Source: Ruminococcus flavefaciens (GTDB taxonomy: Bacteria; Bacillota; Clostridia; Oscillospirales; Ruminococcaceae). Taken from it: 64,000 nucleotides of DNA. This document shows positions 17,401-27,161 of the stretch, in pieces (the stretch's first letter is position 1; each line of letters begins with the position of its first letter). The DNA lies in contig NZ_FNWV01000006.1 in NCBI RefSeq assembly GCF_900108555.1, positions 1 to 64,000 on the forward strand, in the 5' to 3' direction. The position numbers and the translations under genes are program-made. The notes under the pieces were generated by a model that worked only from the letters and a program-made list of their open reading frames with translations, was not told the origin of the DNA and searched no databases.

Positions 17401-20400
17401 TATATAACAAAGATAAAGCGTTAGTTACTCTTACTTTTGGTGGAACAAATGGTTGTAATGTTGAAAGTTCATATACCGAAACTCGTCGAGATGTTCAAAC
17501 GGCAAAGTATGGCGGACTAATCGCATACTTAACAAAGCAAGGAACAGAATCGGTTGTAAATGTTAACAAACTGTTTGTTAATGATTCTCATATTATGGCG
17601 TATGTTAAAACAAGTTCACTTGCACAAGGCTGTGCGGGATTGTTGGGATATGAGTGGTATAACAGTTCAATATACCTTAATGACGTAACAATAGGTAATA
17701 CGACAGCTTGCAGTATTGAACTTGATAGCAGAAGTTCAAATAATGCTTTGCTTGCCGGACTTTGTACATTCTCAACTGGTTATTGGTGCGTTGATAAGAT
17801 AGAAATAGATAAACTGAATGTGACCGGCAAAAATGCCAGCCCGTTTGGTATGCTTGTAAATACCGGCGAACGATTAAAAGACGGAACACAGGCATTATAC
17901 CTTGAATTAAAAGATAAGACACATTATACTATTTCATCTGCTAAAGGCGATCTGACATTTGATCAAATCGGTATATACGATGAACTAATGGCGTATAGCT
18001 GGTGGTATAAGAATAATAATGGAAATAAGACGGCTCGTAATAGTGTTGTAGATAATGATGCTGCGGTCATTTCTATTAACACAAATGCTGCCGGAGATCC
18101 GGTAATTATGAATGGTTCTTCATGCAACACTTATCAGAATCAATCATATTATGGTAAGAACACTGCTTCCGCAAAAACCAACCCCAATTCACGCTACTAT
18201 TATAATCTATATACTATCAGAAATAAAACGACAAAAACAAATGCTGATAAACTTATGCTGTGGAGCGTTTATCAATATGCCAACAGCACTTTTAGAAGCA
18301 AGTTCAATCCGAGCAATGTGGTAACAAGCGGTTTTTCTATAAGTGGCGATTTGGACATGACCGGATATTCGTATTATCCGATAGATTATTCAGGACCTTT
18401 GACATTTGGAGCTATTTCAAAACTGAAATTTGAGAATAAAGGTTTTGAAGATAGTGAAGAGAAAAGTGCAGATGGTGTTGGCAGAACAACCATCGGTACC
18501 GACTCTGACCATACTCAGCACTATATGATGCACTGTGGTTTGTTCAGAAACTATAATTCTGTAAATAATACTGCTTATACACTTACCACAAATAATATGG
18601 TCATCGAAGGCAGCGTTGGCAGAGTAAACAATGCCGGTTCGGGCTTTATTATATGCGGTACGCTTGGCGGTAACACGAGTAAAGTAACAACATTTAAGGA
18701 TGCTGATACAAATACTATCAAACTCAATGGGGCTTATGTTAATGGAGCTTATGTGCCTGCTAACGGTGATACACCTGCATCATATCCGTACTCGCCATTG
18801 CTTATAAACAAAGTTGCTGCGAACACGACTGTCAATCTTTATGGTGTGCAGACAACTGCCGACGACCTTGCAACGGGAAAATCATATGCAGAGATGCAAT
18901 CTGCCGATTCGGCATGGAGTGCCGCAAGCAGTTTGATTGGTCAGGTCGGCGCTGAGGACGGCACTTCGACGAATATTAGCCTTGACTTCGGCAAGCTCAC
19001 TCTCGATAGCCGTATTTCTGATAACAACATACCGTCTGCTACGGTTACATCCGGATCTAATGCAGGAACATACAATAACAATGCTGCTTATTCAGGTGTT
19101 TATAAAACGTCCAGAAGCATATTTAGCAGATCAACCTTACTGCATTGGTTTATTTATACAAAAAGCTGTAACGGAACATATAACTATACTGTTGATGAAG
19201 ATTGGGCAGCAAGCGGTTCATCTCACCCTCATAATGTAACATACGGTCAAGAAATCACATATACCATTGATAATGGTACACTCAAATCAGATGGTACTGT
19301 TGAAAAAAGTGATAGTGAACAGAAATGTTATTCGGCAAGCAGACCGTATCTTACCAATCCTCTGTATAAGAATTATTATGCGGACAGAAATGAATACTAC
19401 GATTTTAGTAAAACTGTATTCAGACCTTATGTTGGTGAATATGACACAATGGACGGAACGGCTCATGTAGAAAAATACCATGAGCTTGAAGTCAATCTTA
19501 CTGTAGCTAATCTCATAAATGGTTGTGGCTGCTATAATGATCCTTATGTTATTGATGATGCCGAACAGCTTGTTACGCTTGCAAAGATACTTCGTGGTGA
19601 TACAGTAAACTCTAAATTTGAAGTAAGACTTCCTCATAAAGCAAATAATTATTTTTCAAATAGTAGTACATATAGTACATCTAATACTGGCGACTTGAAT
19701 CTGAAATGGTGTAATCATAATTCTAATGAGAATAAGCCTTATACAGATTCAAATTGTACTTGTCGTGCGACATTCAGTCCCAACGGTTCAAAATATACAA
19801 GTAATCTAACGGGTGTAACTAACGAGTTTACCGATGTTATGGTTCGTACTTACCTTGCGGGTGCATATTATCAGATCACTGATGACCTAATTCTTCCTGC
19901 TAAGTTTGCAGGTCTAGGTGCTGGCAACGAGGGCAGATATGCGTTCAGAGGAGTTATTGTAGGCAAACAGGATGCTTATAATAAACTTGATGGTACTGAG
20001 GGAACTGAGACAAGGTATCCTTGCATAACTAACAAAAGTGCAAATCCGCTGATACTGACAAGCAACGGCTGTGTTGTCAAGAATGTCATAGTACAAGTGA
20101 ATGATTTGTCGTATACTTTTGAGCAAACTTCTCCTTCAACTACTCAATTCCAGTATAATGCAGGCTGTGCGAGTTACGGCGCTGTAATTGGAAAGATCAT
20201 GGGTGGAGATAATATCATTGATAATGTACGGCTCACTTTCAGCAATACAACATTTACAATGGGAAGCGGCTCTCAGGTAGTTCCTGTTGGCGGTTATGTA
20301 GGTGCAGTTGTAAACGGAGGTTTGTTCTTCCGTAATATGACCACTAACAAAACAGGACTGTCTGCTGGCGTTTCTTTCTCTGACGGTTCAAGCACTATCA

Positions 20401-23400
20401 GCGATATACTAACATCAACAAAATATCTATACGTTAATCCAATCATTGGCAGAGTTATTAACGGCTACGCTGTATATGAAGATACTGCAACGACCACAAC
20501 ATCACAGTCATCTATGGCGAACGGAACAAAAAATTATTATATTCCTGGTCTTGACAATTCACTCGCTAAGTTGGAAGTCACAAGCGACGGTAAGATCAAT
20601 GTAAAAAATGCTCAGGCTATGCTTGTGCTTTCGATAATAGTTAATAGTGGAACAGGCAGTACAAATGATGCAAACGGAACAATTAGCTATAAAGCGAGCG
20701 ATTTCAAATCCACTCATTCCGGCACTTATGAAGATGTTGGCGTTAGTGGCAAGACACAAAGCAACGTGTGTGATTCGCATATTTTCAATACAGCTAACAA
20801 TACTATTGCAAACTACTCCGAAGTATATACTTCTTATGCCAAAGGCAAGTTTGAACCATATATCATTTATAAATATACTGAGGGTACTGGAAATGCCCGT
20901 GAAATAACCACAACGACCAATTATGATATTACATTCAGCGGCGGTTCGTGGGTATTGAATAAGGGTTTCCGTGGTATCGGCGGATTCAATGTTGATAACA
21001 TCGGTTATCAACTCGGTGTAAATTCTCTTGACGGCGACAGCACAAATATTTCGCTTGATATGCTGTATAATCACTATCAGGACATAACTGATGCGACGAT
21101 TGAAAACTATCTTCCTGCTGAATCAAGCGGATTTGGTTTGTTTAATACATTCAAGCATTCAAGCAATTGTACAGTCACTGATCTGACTCTGTCAGGAACA
21201 ATTGAGGTCAATGCGATTGATCAGACAAGAAGTGACAGCAGACAACGTGTACTTAGCAAGGACGATGCTGTTTTGTCAACCCTCTACCAAAGCGCTGGTT
21301 GCTTTGCAGGTATCAAGAATGTAAACAATTCACTAACCATGACAGGTGTAAATCTGTCAGGTGTCAATGTGAAGAGTGCAAGAGATGCAGGGGGGCTTTT
21401 CGGTGCAATTACCGATACCTCTACGGTATCAATACAGAATTTCACGGCAAGTGATGTTTCGGTTTCCGGACCATTACGCTCAGGCGGTCTTATTGGATAC
21501 AATAATTCAGCTTTGACTATTGGCGGTGATGCTGAAAACAACAAATCATCTGTAACGATTAATACCATTTCTTCCGAGAGCATCAGTAAACAAGACGGAA
21601 CAGTTGGTATTGGCGGTATTATTGGTTCAAACAATAACGGCAGTTTAACAGTTTCAAATCTGAACATCAGCAAATCAACAGCAACCGGAAGTCTTGGAAA
21701 AGTTACCGTTGCTAAGAACTATAATAATTCTGACGGCTGGACGCTCAGACCCGCAGGAGGAATAATAGGTATTTCCGCTGGTAATGGAATAACGATCAGC
21801 AACTGTAATGTTACAGGTATTACCGTGTCGGCTTATAGGGCTGGCGGTGTTGTTGGCAGACTGAATGGCACTGGAGGAACTATTGAAAATGTTCATCTTA
21901 ACGGAAACACTAAAGCAGCCTATATCGGCGGTGACAGAGCTACCGGAACAAATAGGGTTGGCGGTATTGTCGGAAATCTTAATGATTCAAACCTTACCAT
22001 ATCAAACAGCAGTGTGACTGCCTATGTTTTCAAGGCATTAGACGGTTATGTTGGCGGCTGTGTAGGCGGGTATGAAAACAGTGCCAAGCTAAACCTTAAA
22101 AACTTTATAATCAAGGGAAGCGAATTCCAATCTGCATCAAATGATACCGGTGCTGTTATTGGTAATATGTCTGGTACAAGTAATCAGCTTTTAGGATATA
22201 ATATTGTGGTTGATACTATTACCGTCCCAAATACTGCGCCAAATAAGTATTCAGGTGATTTAATTGGCTATTTGAATAACAAAACCGTAAAGGTAGTAGG
22301 CTTTTCAAGAAGCAGTACACCTACGGCAAGCGCCAATAGCAAAAGCTTGATACACTCAAATGCGGTTCGCTGTGAACAAACATCATTACCTTCGGGAAGC
22401 TATATTATCTTCTCAGATTACAATAGTGTTGGCTATGATGGAACAGCTAATAGCGCTAAACCCAAAATTGGCGGAACAGATGCGACAATGGTATCTGCTG
22501 CTTCACCGTATGCTACTGTAAATCCCGCACTTACGATCATAAGCGGTAATACTATTCTCTCAGGTGATGCCATTGCAGCAACATCAAATGTTCCTGCTAA
22601 GACTATTTTAGCAGATATGCGAACAGGAACAAGCAGTAAGCGATATGATGTTACCACGGCAAAAACAACCTTTGAGAACTTCCTGAACAGTGTAAGCTAT
22701 GCGAATGACGGCTCACTGAGTAATATTTCAACATTTAAAACAGAATGGAGGGGATCAGCGGCTGATAGTCTGTCACAGGACTTCTCAGTTTTGGTTCTTG
22801 AAGATAACAGCCATAAACGAGCAAATGACATGATAACAAGCTATATCAAGCTATTAACAAATTGTGAAGGTTATAATTTCTCGACTGAGCAAAGCAATAT
22901 TTACAATATAAACATTTATAAAATGCAGTTGATAAACGGTAATTTTGTTGCATCAAATGATGCTAATCTGAAAAGAGAAAGCTCAAACGTAAATTCCAAT
23001 ACAAGATACTATATGGACGGAAATAGCAGTGAAATCGACTCCTCTGAATCTGTTCCAACTTTCTCTTTGATTGACATTAGTTTCAACGATCCAACGGACA
23101 CCGATAACATTGCGTATCATCTTTACATTCCTGTGTTCGTAAAGAAAATGTTGAAATATGATTTTAGTATTGCAACCGGCTCCGGAACAAATTATGAGAG
23201 TGCTTGGTATTCTGCTAACAACAGATTCAGTAAGCCAGTAGTTGAAAACTTAGGTTCGCCTGCTACAATCTATTTCAGCTATACATATCTCCGCACAAGA
23301 GAAGAATGGCAAAATGCTGTCAATTACGGAGATAAGTTATTATCTAACTATACTTCTAAAAAGCTGAATATCGCATTGCAGGGCAATCCTGGAACACCAA

Positions 23401-25127
23401 TCAGCAATGATACAGTATTAGTTCTCGTTGACAGAAACAACTATGACAAACATTATTATTCTACTTTTGGGAGAGCAGTATCAAATGGTGAACTGAGTTT
23501 GAGTAGTTTCAAAGAAAACATAGACAATACAGGAGCTTCCTTTACCCCAGTATACTTCAACAATTATCTAACAATAACGGCTGCTGTTGATGCGAATGGA
23601 AAGTACAAGAAACTTACAGGAACATATGCAGACGATGATGCCGCAGTAGCTGATGGAGCTGAAATACGGGCAACAGATGGGTATTATGCGACTATTGGCG
23701 AAGATGAGGTATATGAAGGAACAAAGTATTCATTAACGGTTACCACAGCAAACGATGCTAACACAGGATATGTTCCGATGGAGGAAAGCTACTATATTTC
23801 GTTCTTTACACCATCAACAACTGCAATTCAGTTCAGTGACTATCAGATAGATGCTGGCGAAGTCAGCGGATACTCAAGCCCGGCAAGAGTTGGTGTTTCG
23901 CAAAATGTTCACGTTGTATTCGGTAACCTGTTCACTCAAAACAGCGTATCAATAACACCAAATTATTCTAATTCCGATTCTGCTGAAATATCTTCCAATA
24001 ATCCAAGAGTTAATGCAAGATTACGGGCAGAGATATCTTTAAATTCAACTGCTAAAACTGAATTGGATGCTATAATGAGAGATGCTTCGGTTGAAGTTTA
24101 TCAAAGTTTCCTTGTTTATGCTACTAAACATGATCAAACATCAACTGTTAAGGCAATTGCTAAAAATGCAACTGTTACAGGTAATTACAGTATTAACGGC
24201 GTAGCAGGAGTTGAAAAAACCGAAAGCATAACCGGAACGGTAGGGACAGCATACATTGAAGTAAAGACAGGTCAAAACATAAAGAATCAATTACTTGCAG
24301 ATGGTGCTAATATTGAAGCTGATATAACAATAACATATGCTTCTCCCGATTCGAGAACAGAGCAGTTTGCAGCTTCCACCAATCATGGTTCAGACTACTA
24401 TACAGATTTTTCTTGTAATTCAAAAGTCGGATATGATTCGGTCAATACGGCACTAAGCAAAAATACCGCAGCGGCTTCTGTATTAAGAGTGATGCATTAC
24501 TACATAACATCTGTGGACTATGCAAAACTCGAATATAATGCTTATGCGGAGGATAATGCGCCTTATGGTCAGTTAGGAATCAACGCAAGTGATCTTGACG
24601 GTGAAACTTCTCCCGTAGAAATTAGAACTCGTGCGACATATGACCTTTCTCCTATTGCTAACGATGTGAGCTATCCTACTTACGATTATGTTATGTGCGA
24701 ATTGGAACTTAGGCAAAAATCACAGAATTCTGATGATTATAGCGATCCATTAGTTCTAAAGGATTACTTGTCAGGAGTAGTAATAGATGATTCCAACTTC
24801 ACTGTTGCGTATAAGACTCCAAGAGAAACATCTAACGGAACAACAAAGTATACCTTTGTATTCCCGAGAGCATTGCTTGAAAATACTACAACTCATATCT
24901 TGAATATTCCAATCACATTCTATGTGTACACAGGCACTTCTGATTTTGAAAGCAGTCCGTCAAGACTATACTCAAATTATGAGGTGGATTTAACTGTACA
25001 GCTTATAGATGATGAAGAAGATTGGAATGTTGATAATAGTGGCTGGGATAAATCGAAACGCACAAAGTTTATAAAGTATACTAATGCGCGATTGTATACC
25101 AAGTATATTAAAGCAAGCGGAAGCTGA
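14403..25127 (+). CDS. Giant (3574-residue) GLUG-repeat surface protein
   Basis: The protein has a basic leader with a hydrophobic stretch (about 20-40) and an ASA-type cleavage site near 60, then an acidic Asp/Glu/Lys/Thr-rich linker (about 63-118). A very long beta-helical region follows, with repeated GG-(I/L)-(V/I/F)-G motifs such as AGGIVGE, AGGLFGA, SGGLIGY and VGGIVGN, matching GLUG-type adhesin repeats. Late parts (about 2900-3550) look like globular beta domains. There is no C-terminal sortase motif or membrane anchor, so retention may depend on the neighbouring fibre proteins. An ATG at 14379 would overlap the previous gene; the start at 14403 has AAGGTGGGTG at proper spacing. It closes the operon and is followed by a strong terminator. 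The likely role is a long adhesin or matrix scaffold. Confidence 0.75.
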   Translation: MKKNKTNIQPAKRSRKARVTSAIVAAVLVMNNLPLNEMNGDLSPIGKMFSWLRANTSFSASAQDVPTADEDTDVKDDIKNDTVEKDTAEKEDVEIETVDDDTAEKEDIEKETVEDNPNEGNSGFRAFTRLLNASGDTSIEDYTPEQFNINVTGITEGASTTEYTINSYTQLVYYSKMYNEYADTSSLDHSTDILNIGFTSATNVEYSGYESIGTLSKPFKGTIKISSTASSNMNLAVPMFNYLDVAAQITDGTTGANNIRSLTITKTDYVIAPLFANHVVNSDSVSTEAKWEIISSYIEDNSHNKTSYAYAGLVGDIAANCKVNLKYTNNATDDEGNVNVSGSSDLGLFCGSLGANSVLTANLDSSGTNTNYSITTTSGSAGGIVGKMASGSKLTLTGSGFGSVTQSINGANYAGGIVGEAQDAFIGTDTTTEPTADMSITSGFKASGTTLNGGTASGYLFGYYENTASDTASGNVVTPAKKFTIDSSFRNVPLTFASNNAGGYFGVLENITASAGTIVFDGNVSDVSSVNDQDANKLLKINFGSGKSDQGGVIYKYKTNNLQNTLNVKNTYVYNNTSNVKKYGGVVSTIDDSVAAAYVKIENFYTWQPQGVTDKLSGGLVYYSGNDKSSFIDVSGTIRIRGKLYGGLVYNMPKGVLKISGTTNLSELNTGDADMSPIVHSRGSSLIYSKGSGTDSSWSFIRPSASQYIDDVYDWGQVLRLTASDINGNQVVDESNLVSGHYVTIPTFTATAIANRADFIRLALHIQLKSASSGATGDALVMAGSDSATLLSNPITITSSNDIDLSGTGVTGLTRDNGDTAVEFTSTFNGGSKTITLAVGEAYGFKSDGDTPASNVNDGTVYNTGRIYRHQYTGLFAKLSGASSTNKVKLKNLTIDGDFWLGGISTVLYSGGIASLEKGYAEIENVVSSISMNFYRNNANGFVAGFFSNVGYRYNNNNSAYSADIDFKDCTTRASIDANTNNKDYETFFGGFVSTVNNGIYNKDKALVTLTFGGTNGCNVESSYTETRRDVQTAKYGGLIAYLTKQGTESVVNVNKLFVNDSHIMAYVKTSSLAQGCAGLLGYEWYNSSIYLNDVTIGNTTACSIELDSRSSNNALLAGLCTFSTGYWCVDKIEIDKLNVTGKNASPFGMLVNTGERLKDGTQALYLELKDKTHYTISSAKGDLTFDQIGIYDELMAYSWWYKNNNGNKTARNSVVDNDAAVISINTNAAGDPVIMNGSSCNTYQNQSYYGKNTASAKTNPNSRYYYNLYTIRNKTTKTNADKLMLWSVYQYANSTFRSKFNPSNVVTSGFSISGDLDMTGYSYYPIDYSGPLTFGAISKLKFENKGFEDSEEKSADGVGRTTIGTDSDHTQHYMMHCGLFRNYNSVNNTAYTLTTNNMVIEGSVGRVNNAGSGFIICGTLGGNTSKVTTFKDADTNTIKLNGAYVNGAYVPANGDTPASYPYSPLLINKVAANTTVNLYGVQTTADDLATGKSYAEMQSADSAWSAASSLIGQVGAEDGTSTNISLDFGKLTLDSRISDNNIPSATVTSGSNAGTYNNNAAYSGVYKTSRSIFSRSTLLHWFIYTKSCNGTYNYTVDEDWAASGSSHPHNVTYGQEITYTIDNGTLKSDGTVEKSDSEQKCYSASRPYLTNPLYKNYYADRNEYYDFSKTVFRPYVGEYDTMDGTAHVEKYHELEVNLTVANLINGCGCYNDPYVIDDAEQLVTLAKILRGDTVNSKFEVRLPHKANNYFSNSSTYSTSNTGDLNLKWCNHNSNENKPYTDSNCTCRATFSPNGSKYTSNLTGVTNEFTDVMVRTYLAGAYYQITDDLILPAKFAGLGAGNEGRYAFRGVIVGKQDAYNKLDGTEGTETRYPCITNKSANPLILTSNGCVVKNVIVQVNDLSYTFEQTSPSTTQFQYNAGCASYGAVIGKIMGGDNIIDNVRLTFSNTTFTMGSGSQVVPVGGYVGAVVNGGLFFRNMTTNKTGLSAGVSFSDGSSTISDILTSTKYLYVNPIIGRVINGYAVYEDTATTTTSQSSMANGTKNYYIPGLDNSLAKLEVTSDGKINVKNAQAMLVLSIIVNSGTGSTNDANGTISYKASDFKSTHSGTYEDVGVSGKTQSNVCDSHIFNTANNTIANYSEVYTSYAKGKFEPYIIYKYTEGTGNAREITTTTNYDITFSGGSWVLNKGFRGIGGFNVDNIGYQLGVNSLDGDSTNISLDMLYNHYQDITDATIENYLPAESSGFGLFNTFKHSSNCTVTDLTLSGTIEVNAIDQTRSDSRQRVLSKDDAVLSTLYQSAGCFAGIKNVNNSLTMTGVNLSGVNVKSARDAGGLFGAITDTSTVSIQNFTASDVSVSGPLRSGGLIGYNNSALTIGGDAENNKSSVTINTISSESISKQDGTVGIGGIIGSNNNGSLTVSNLNISKSTATGSLGKVTVAKNYNNSDGWTLRPAGGIIGISAGNGITISNCNVTGITVSAYRAGGVVGRLNGTGGTIENVHLNGNTKAAYIGGDRATGTNRVGGIVGNLNDSNLTISNSSVTAYVFKALDGYVGGCVGGYENSAKLNLKNFIIKGSEFQSASNDTGAVIGNMSGTSNQLLGYNIVVDTITVPNTAPNKYSGDLIGYLNNKTVKVVGFSRSSTPTASANSKSLIHSNAVRCEQTSLPSGSYIIFSDYNSVGYDGTANSAKPKIGGTDATMVSAASPYATVNPALTIISGNTILSGDAIAATSNVPAKTILADMRTGTSSKRYDVTTAKTTFENFLNSVSYANDGSLSNISTFKTEWRGSAADSLSQDFSVLVLEDNSHKRANDMITSYIKLLTNCEGYNFSTEQSNIYNINIYKMQLINGNFVASNDANLKRESSNVNSNTRYYMDGNSSEIDSSESVPTFSLIDISFNDPTDTDNIAYHLYIPVFVKKMLKYDFSIATGSGTNYESAWYSANNRFSKPVVENLGSPATIYFSYTYLRTREEWQNAVNYGDKLLSNYTSKKLNIALQGNPGTPISNDTVLVLVDRNNYDKHYYSTFGRAVSNGELSLSSFKENIDNTGASFTPVYFNNYLTITAAVDANGKYKKLTGTYADDDAAVADGAEIRATDGYYATIGEDEVYEGTKYSLTVTTANDANTGYVPMEESYYISFFTPSTTAIQFSDYQIDAGEVSGYSSPARVGVSQNVHVVFGNLFTQNSVSITPNYSNSDSAEISSNNPRVNARLRAEISLNSTAKTELDAIMRDASVEVYQSFLVYATKHDQTSTVKAIAKNATVTGNYSINGVAGVEKTESITGTVGTAYIEVKTGQNIKNQLLADGANIEADITITYASPDSRTEQFAASTNHGSDYYTDFSCNSKVGYDSVNTALSKNTAAASVLRVMHYYITSVDYAKLEYNAYAEDNAPYGQLGINASDLDGETSPVEIRTRATYDLSPIANDVSYPTYDYVMCELELRQKSQNSDDYSDPLVLKDYLSGVVIDDSNFTVAYKTPRETSNGTTKYTFVFPRALLENTTTHILNIPITFYVYTGTSDFESSPSRLYSNYEVDLTVQLIDDEEDWNVDNSGWDKSKRTKFIKYTNARLYTKYIKASGS

Positions 25128-25156
25128 GGTTACAGTTATTCAACTAATTCAAAGGA

Positions 25157-25191
25157 CACGGTTCTCCAAATACGGAGAGCCGTGTTTTTTT
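25157..25191 (+). terminator. Strong terminator at the end of the giant-protein operon
   Basis: An 11-bp stem with one G-T pair (25157-25167 with 25174-25184) is followed by seven T residues. Confidence 0.9.
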
Positions 25192-25224
25192 GTCAACTTT
25201 GATTCCGGTGGGAGCAAAGTTGAC
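25192..25224. repeat. 10-bp inverted repeat at the left edge of the mobile segment
   Basis: GTCAACTTTG (25192-25201) pairs with CAAAGTTGAC (25215-25224). It sits directly after the operon terminator, where composition starts to change. A GCCCTCGGA/TCCGAGGGC hairpin follows at 25245-25271. It may be an element end or a regulatory site. Confidence 0.5.
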
Positions 25225-25323
25225 CTGCTACCACATATTTAATCGCCCTCGGAGTGCAAATTTCCGAGGGCTTGTTCATTTGCAGCTCACATTTTTCTCT
25301 CTCCGCTGCCAATCAGAACATGA

Positions 25324-25413
25324 CCTGACAAAATTGACAGAATTGACAAAACTGTTTTGTCAGGTTCTTGTCAAGTTCTTGTCAACCCGTTGGAGGCCTA
25401 TCTGTGCTATACT
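25324..25413 (+). promoter_or_regulatory. parC-like repeat cluster and -10 box upstream of parM
   Basis: TTGACA or its complement TTGTCA occurs at least four times within 60 bp (25333-25384). A perfect inverted repeat CCTGACAAAA/TTTTGTCAGG (25324-25333, 25355-25364) encloses part of the cluster. A TATACT -10 box lies at 25408-25413. Type II plasmid partition systems keep their centromere as short repeats overlapping the parM promoter and bound by ParR, which fits this layout. The assignment is inferred. Confidence 0.5.
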
Positions 25414-25483
25414 GAAATTACAGTCAAAGGACAGCATACAGCTATCCGCAAGGCTGAATAAAAGTATAACGGAGGTATCTGTT

Positions 25484-26404
25484 TTGAAACATTATAACGA
25501 CTTCCTGATCGTGGGCATCGACCACGGTTACGGAAACATCAAGACCGCCAACACGGTCACGCCCACAGGCATCACCAAGCTCGATGCTGCACCGACCTTT
25601 ACAAAGAACACTCTTTTCTTTGAGGGGAACTATTATCAGATCGGAGAGGGACACAAGGAGTATCTTGCCGACAAGTGGCAGGACGATGACAACTACCTGT
25701 TCACGCTTATGGGCATTGCCCGTGAGCTGAACCGTGAGGGCATCACCTCGGCTAAGGTTTACCTCGCCGTAGGTCTCCCGATCACATGGGTAGGCAGACA
25801 GCGTGAAGACTTCCGCAAGTATATGTTGCAGAGGGAGAGCGTGGACTTCAAATATGAGGACAAGCTCTACTCCGTCCGCATCATCGGGTGCTATGTTTAT
25901 CCGCAGGGTTATGCCGCCGTGGTGGAGAAGCTGAACGAGATGACAGGTCTGAGCATGATCGCAGACATCGGCAACGGAACGGTCAACATCATTTTCGTCA
26001 GCAACAAGCGTGTCATCAACACCAAGACTTACACCGAGAAAATGGGTGTGAACCAGTGCGTCAAGGCTGCGTCCAACGCAATGATGAACAAGCTGGGTGT
26101 CACTGTGGACGAGACGATTATTCAGAGCATGATCCGCTACGGCAAAGCGGACATTGACAGTGAGTATGCTGAGGTGCTTTGTCAGGCGATTGCCGAGTAT
26201 GCCGAGGATATTTTCGCTCTGCTCCGCAAGTATGAATATGACCCGAAGATGATGCGCCTTTACATCACGGGCGGCGGCGGAAAGCTGATTGAAAACTTCG
26301 GGAACTATGACAAGGATAGAGTGACTATCATCGGAGACATTTGTGCATCGGCTAAGGGGTATGAGTTTTTTGCAGCCGCACAGCTCAGGAAGGAGGGCAA
26401 GTGA
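25484..26404 (+). CDS. ParM-like actin-fold ATPase (plasmid segregation)
   Basis: The 306-residue protein has the actin-superfamily nucleotide-binding pattern: phosphate-1 loop GIDHGYGNIKT (about 11-21, Asp13), phosphate-2 loop ADIGNGTVNII (about 161-171) and adenosine motif YITGGGGKLI (about 263-272). ParM filaments push plasmid copies apart through a ParR-centromere complex. The start is a TTG preceded by GGAGGT; longer upstream frames cross the repeat cluster and are unlikely. Third codon positions are markedly richer in G and C than in the flanking surface-protein genes, a sign of separate origin. The small gene two bases downstream is probably its partner. It probably helps maintain an excised circular form of the element. 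Confidence 0.85.
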   Translation: MKHYNDFLIVGIDHGYGNIKTANTVTPTGITKLDAAPTFTKNTLFFEGNYYQIGEGHKEYLADKWQDDDNYLFTLMGIARELNREGITSAKVYLAVGLPITWVGRQREDFRKYMLQRESVDFKYEDKLYSVRIIGCYVYPQGYAAVVEKLNEMTGLSMIADIGNGTVNIIFVSNKRVINTKTYTEKMGVNQCVKAASNAMMNKLGVTVDETIIQSMIRYGKADIDSEYAEVLCQAIAEYAEDIFALLRKYEYDPKMMRLYITGGGGKLIENFGNYDKDRVTIIGDICASAKGYEFFAAAQLRKEGK

Positions 26405-26405
26405 T

Positions 26406-26870
26406 ATGGGCAAGGACAGAGAGTGTGTCAGAACGACTTGCTTCCGCTTCAATATGGACAACCCCGAACACGCCAAAGCCTGGGACTATCTCCACAACTA
26501 CGACAAGGACAAGATCAAGTCCACCAACGTGGCGGCGATCATGGCAGTGAATGACTACTTTGACCGTATGGGGAGACTTGCTGATGATCCCTATTTCGAG
26601 ACCCGTCAGCGTGAGGAGCGTTTCGTGGAGCAGATCGTTTCGGAGGTGGGCAAGGCTTTTATTGCCGAAATGCCGAAGTTCCTTGCAAGCCTGATGCTGA
26701 GCTTGAACAGGGGCTACCCTATGCAGACAGCACCGATGCAGGCTATCCCCGTAGGAACGGAGAACAGCAGAGGATATGCCGAGATCGGCAATCCAAGCGC
26801 CACGGAGGGCTTGAAAACCTCTGACGAGGACGATTATTCCGGCATTGATTTCGATTTTATCGGCGGTTGA
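26406..26870 (+). CDS. ParR-like partner of ParM
   Basis: The start codon follows the parM stop by one base and has the AAGGAGGG site within the end of parM, so the two are translationally coupled. The N-terminal part of the 154-residue product (about 8-55, FRFNMDNPEHAKAWDYL then STNVAAIMAVNDYF) has the size and helical pattern of a small DNA-binding segregation protein. The C-terminal tail is acidic, ending in DDYSGIDFDFIGG. Position and coupling suggest the centromere-binding adaptor ParR; I see no decisive signature. It shares the GC-rich codon use of parM. Confidence 0.6.
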   Translation: MGKDRECVRTTCFRFNMDNPEHAKAWDYLHNYDKDKIKSTNVAAIMAVNDYFDRMGRLADDPYFETRQREERFVEQIVSEVGKAFIAEMPKFLASLMLSLNRGYPMQTAPMQAIPVGTENSRGYAEIGNPSATEGLKTSDEDDYSGIDFDFIGG

Positions 26871-26999
26871 TATTACTTCAAACAGCATTACCGCCAAATA
26901 TATAGCGGAGTATTACAACAACAGCAACAAACCAATAGACAAGGGAAGAATCGGAGAAATAATGCAAAAATGCCTGATAGCATTTTATTCAAAAAAGAA

Positions 27000-27032
27000 A
27001 TCCTGCAAATATCACAGAGGAATTTGCAGGAT
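27000..27032 (+). terminator. Perfect 11-bp hairpin between parR-like gene and recombinase
   Basis: ATCCTGCAAAT (27000-27010) pairs with ATTTGCAGGAT (27022-27032). There is no T-run, so it may be a weak terminator, a leader structure or part of an attachment region. A 90-codon open frame (26845-27117) spans this gap but has no ribosome binding site and is not annotated. Confidence 0.4.
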
Positions 27033-27161
27033 CGAGCACCTAACGCCAGTTGGGCGAGGCTCAAATTCGATACTTAAGATCGAAAGTCTTGCAGGAACAA
27101 GACCACGCCCGTCGTAGGATTGCGCCGGGCTGGTAGTACCAATGTAAGGAGAATGATGCAG

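Noticed and set aside
25442..26476. 344-codon minus-strand frame opposite parM
   Set aside because: GC-rich codon use in parM produces long antisense frames; the plus-strand ParM motifs are clear.
26845..27117. 90-codon frame between the parR-like gene and the recombinase
   Set aside because: It has no ribosome binding site, overlaps the end of the parR-like gene and crosses a perfect hairpin.
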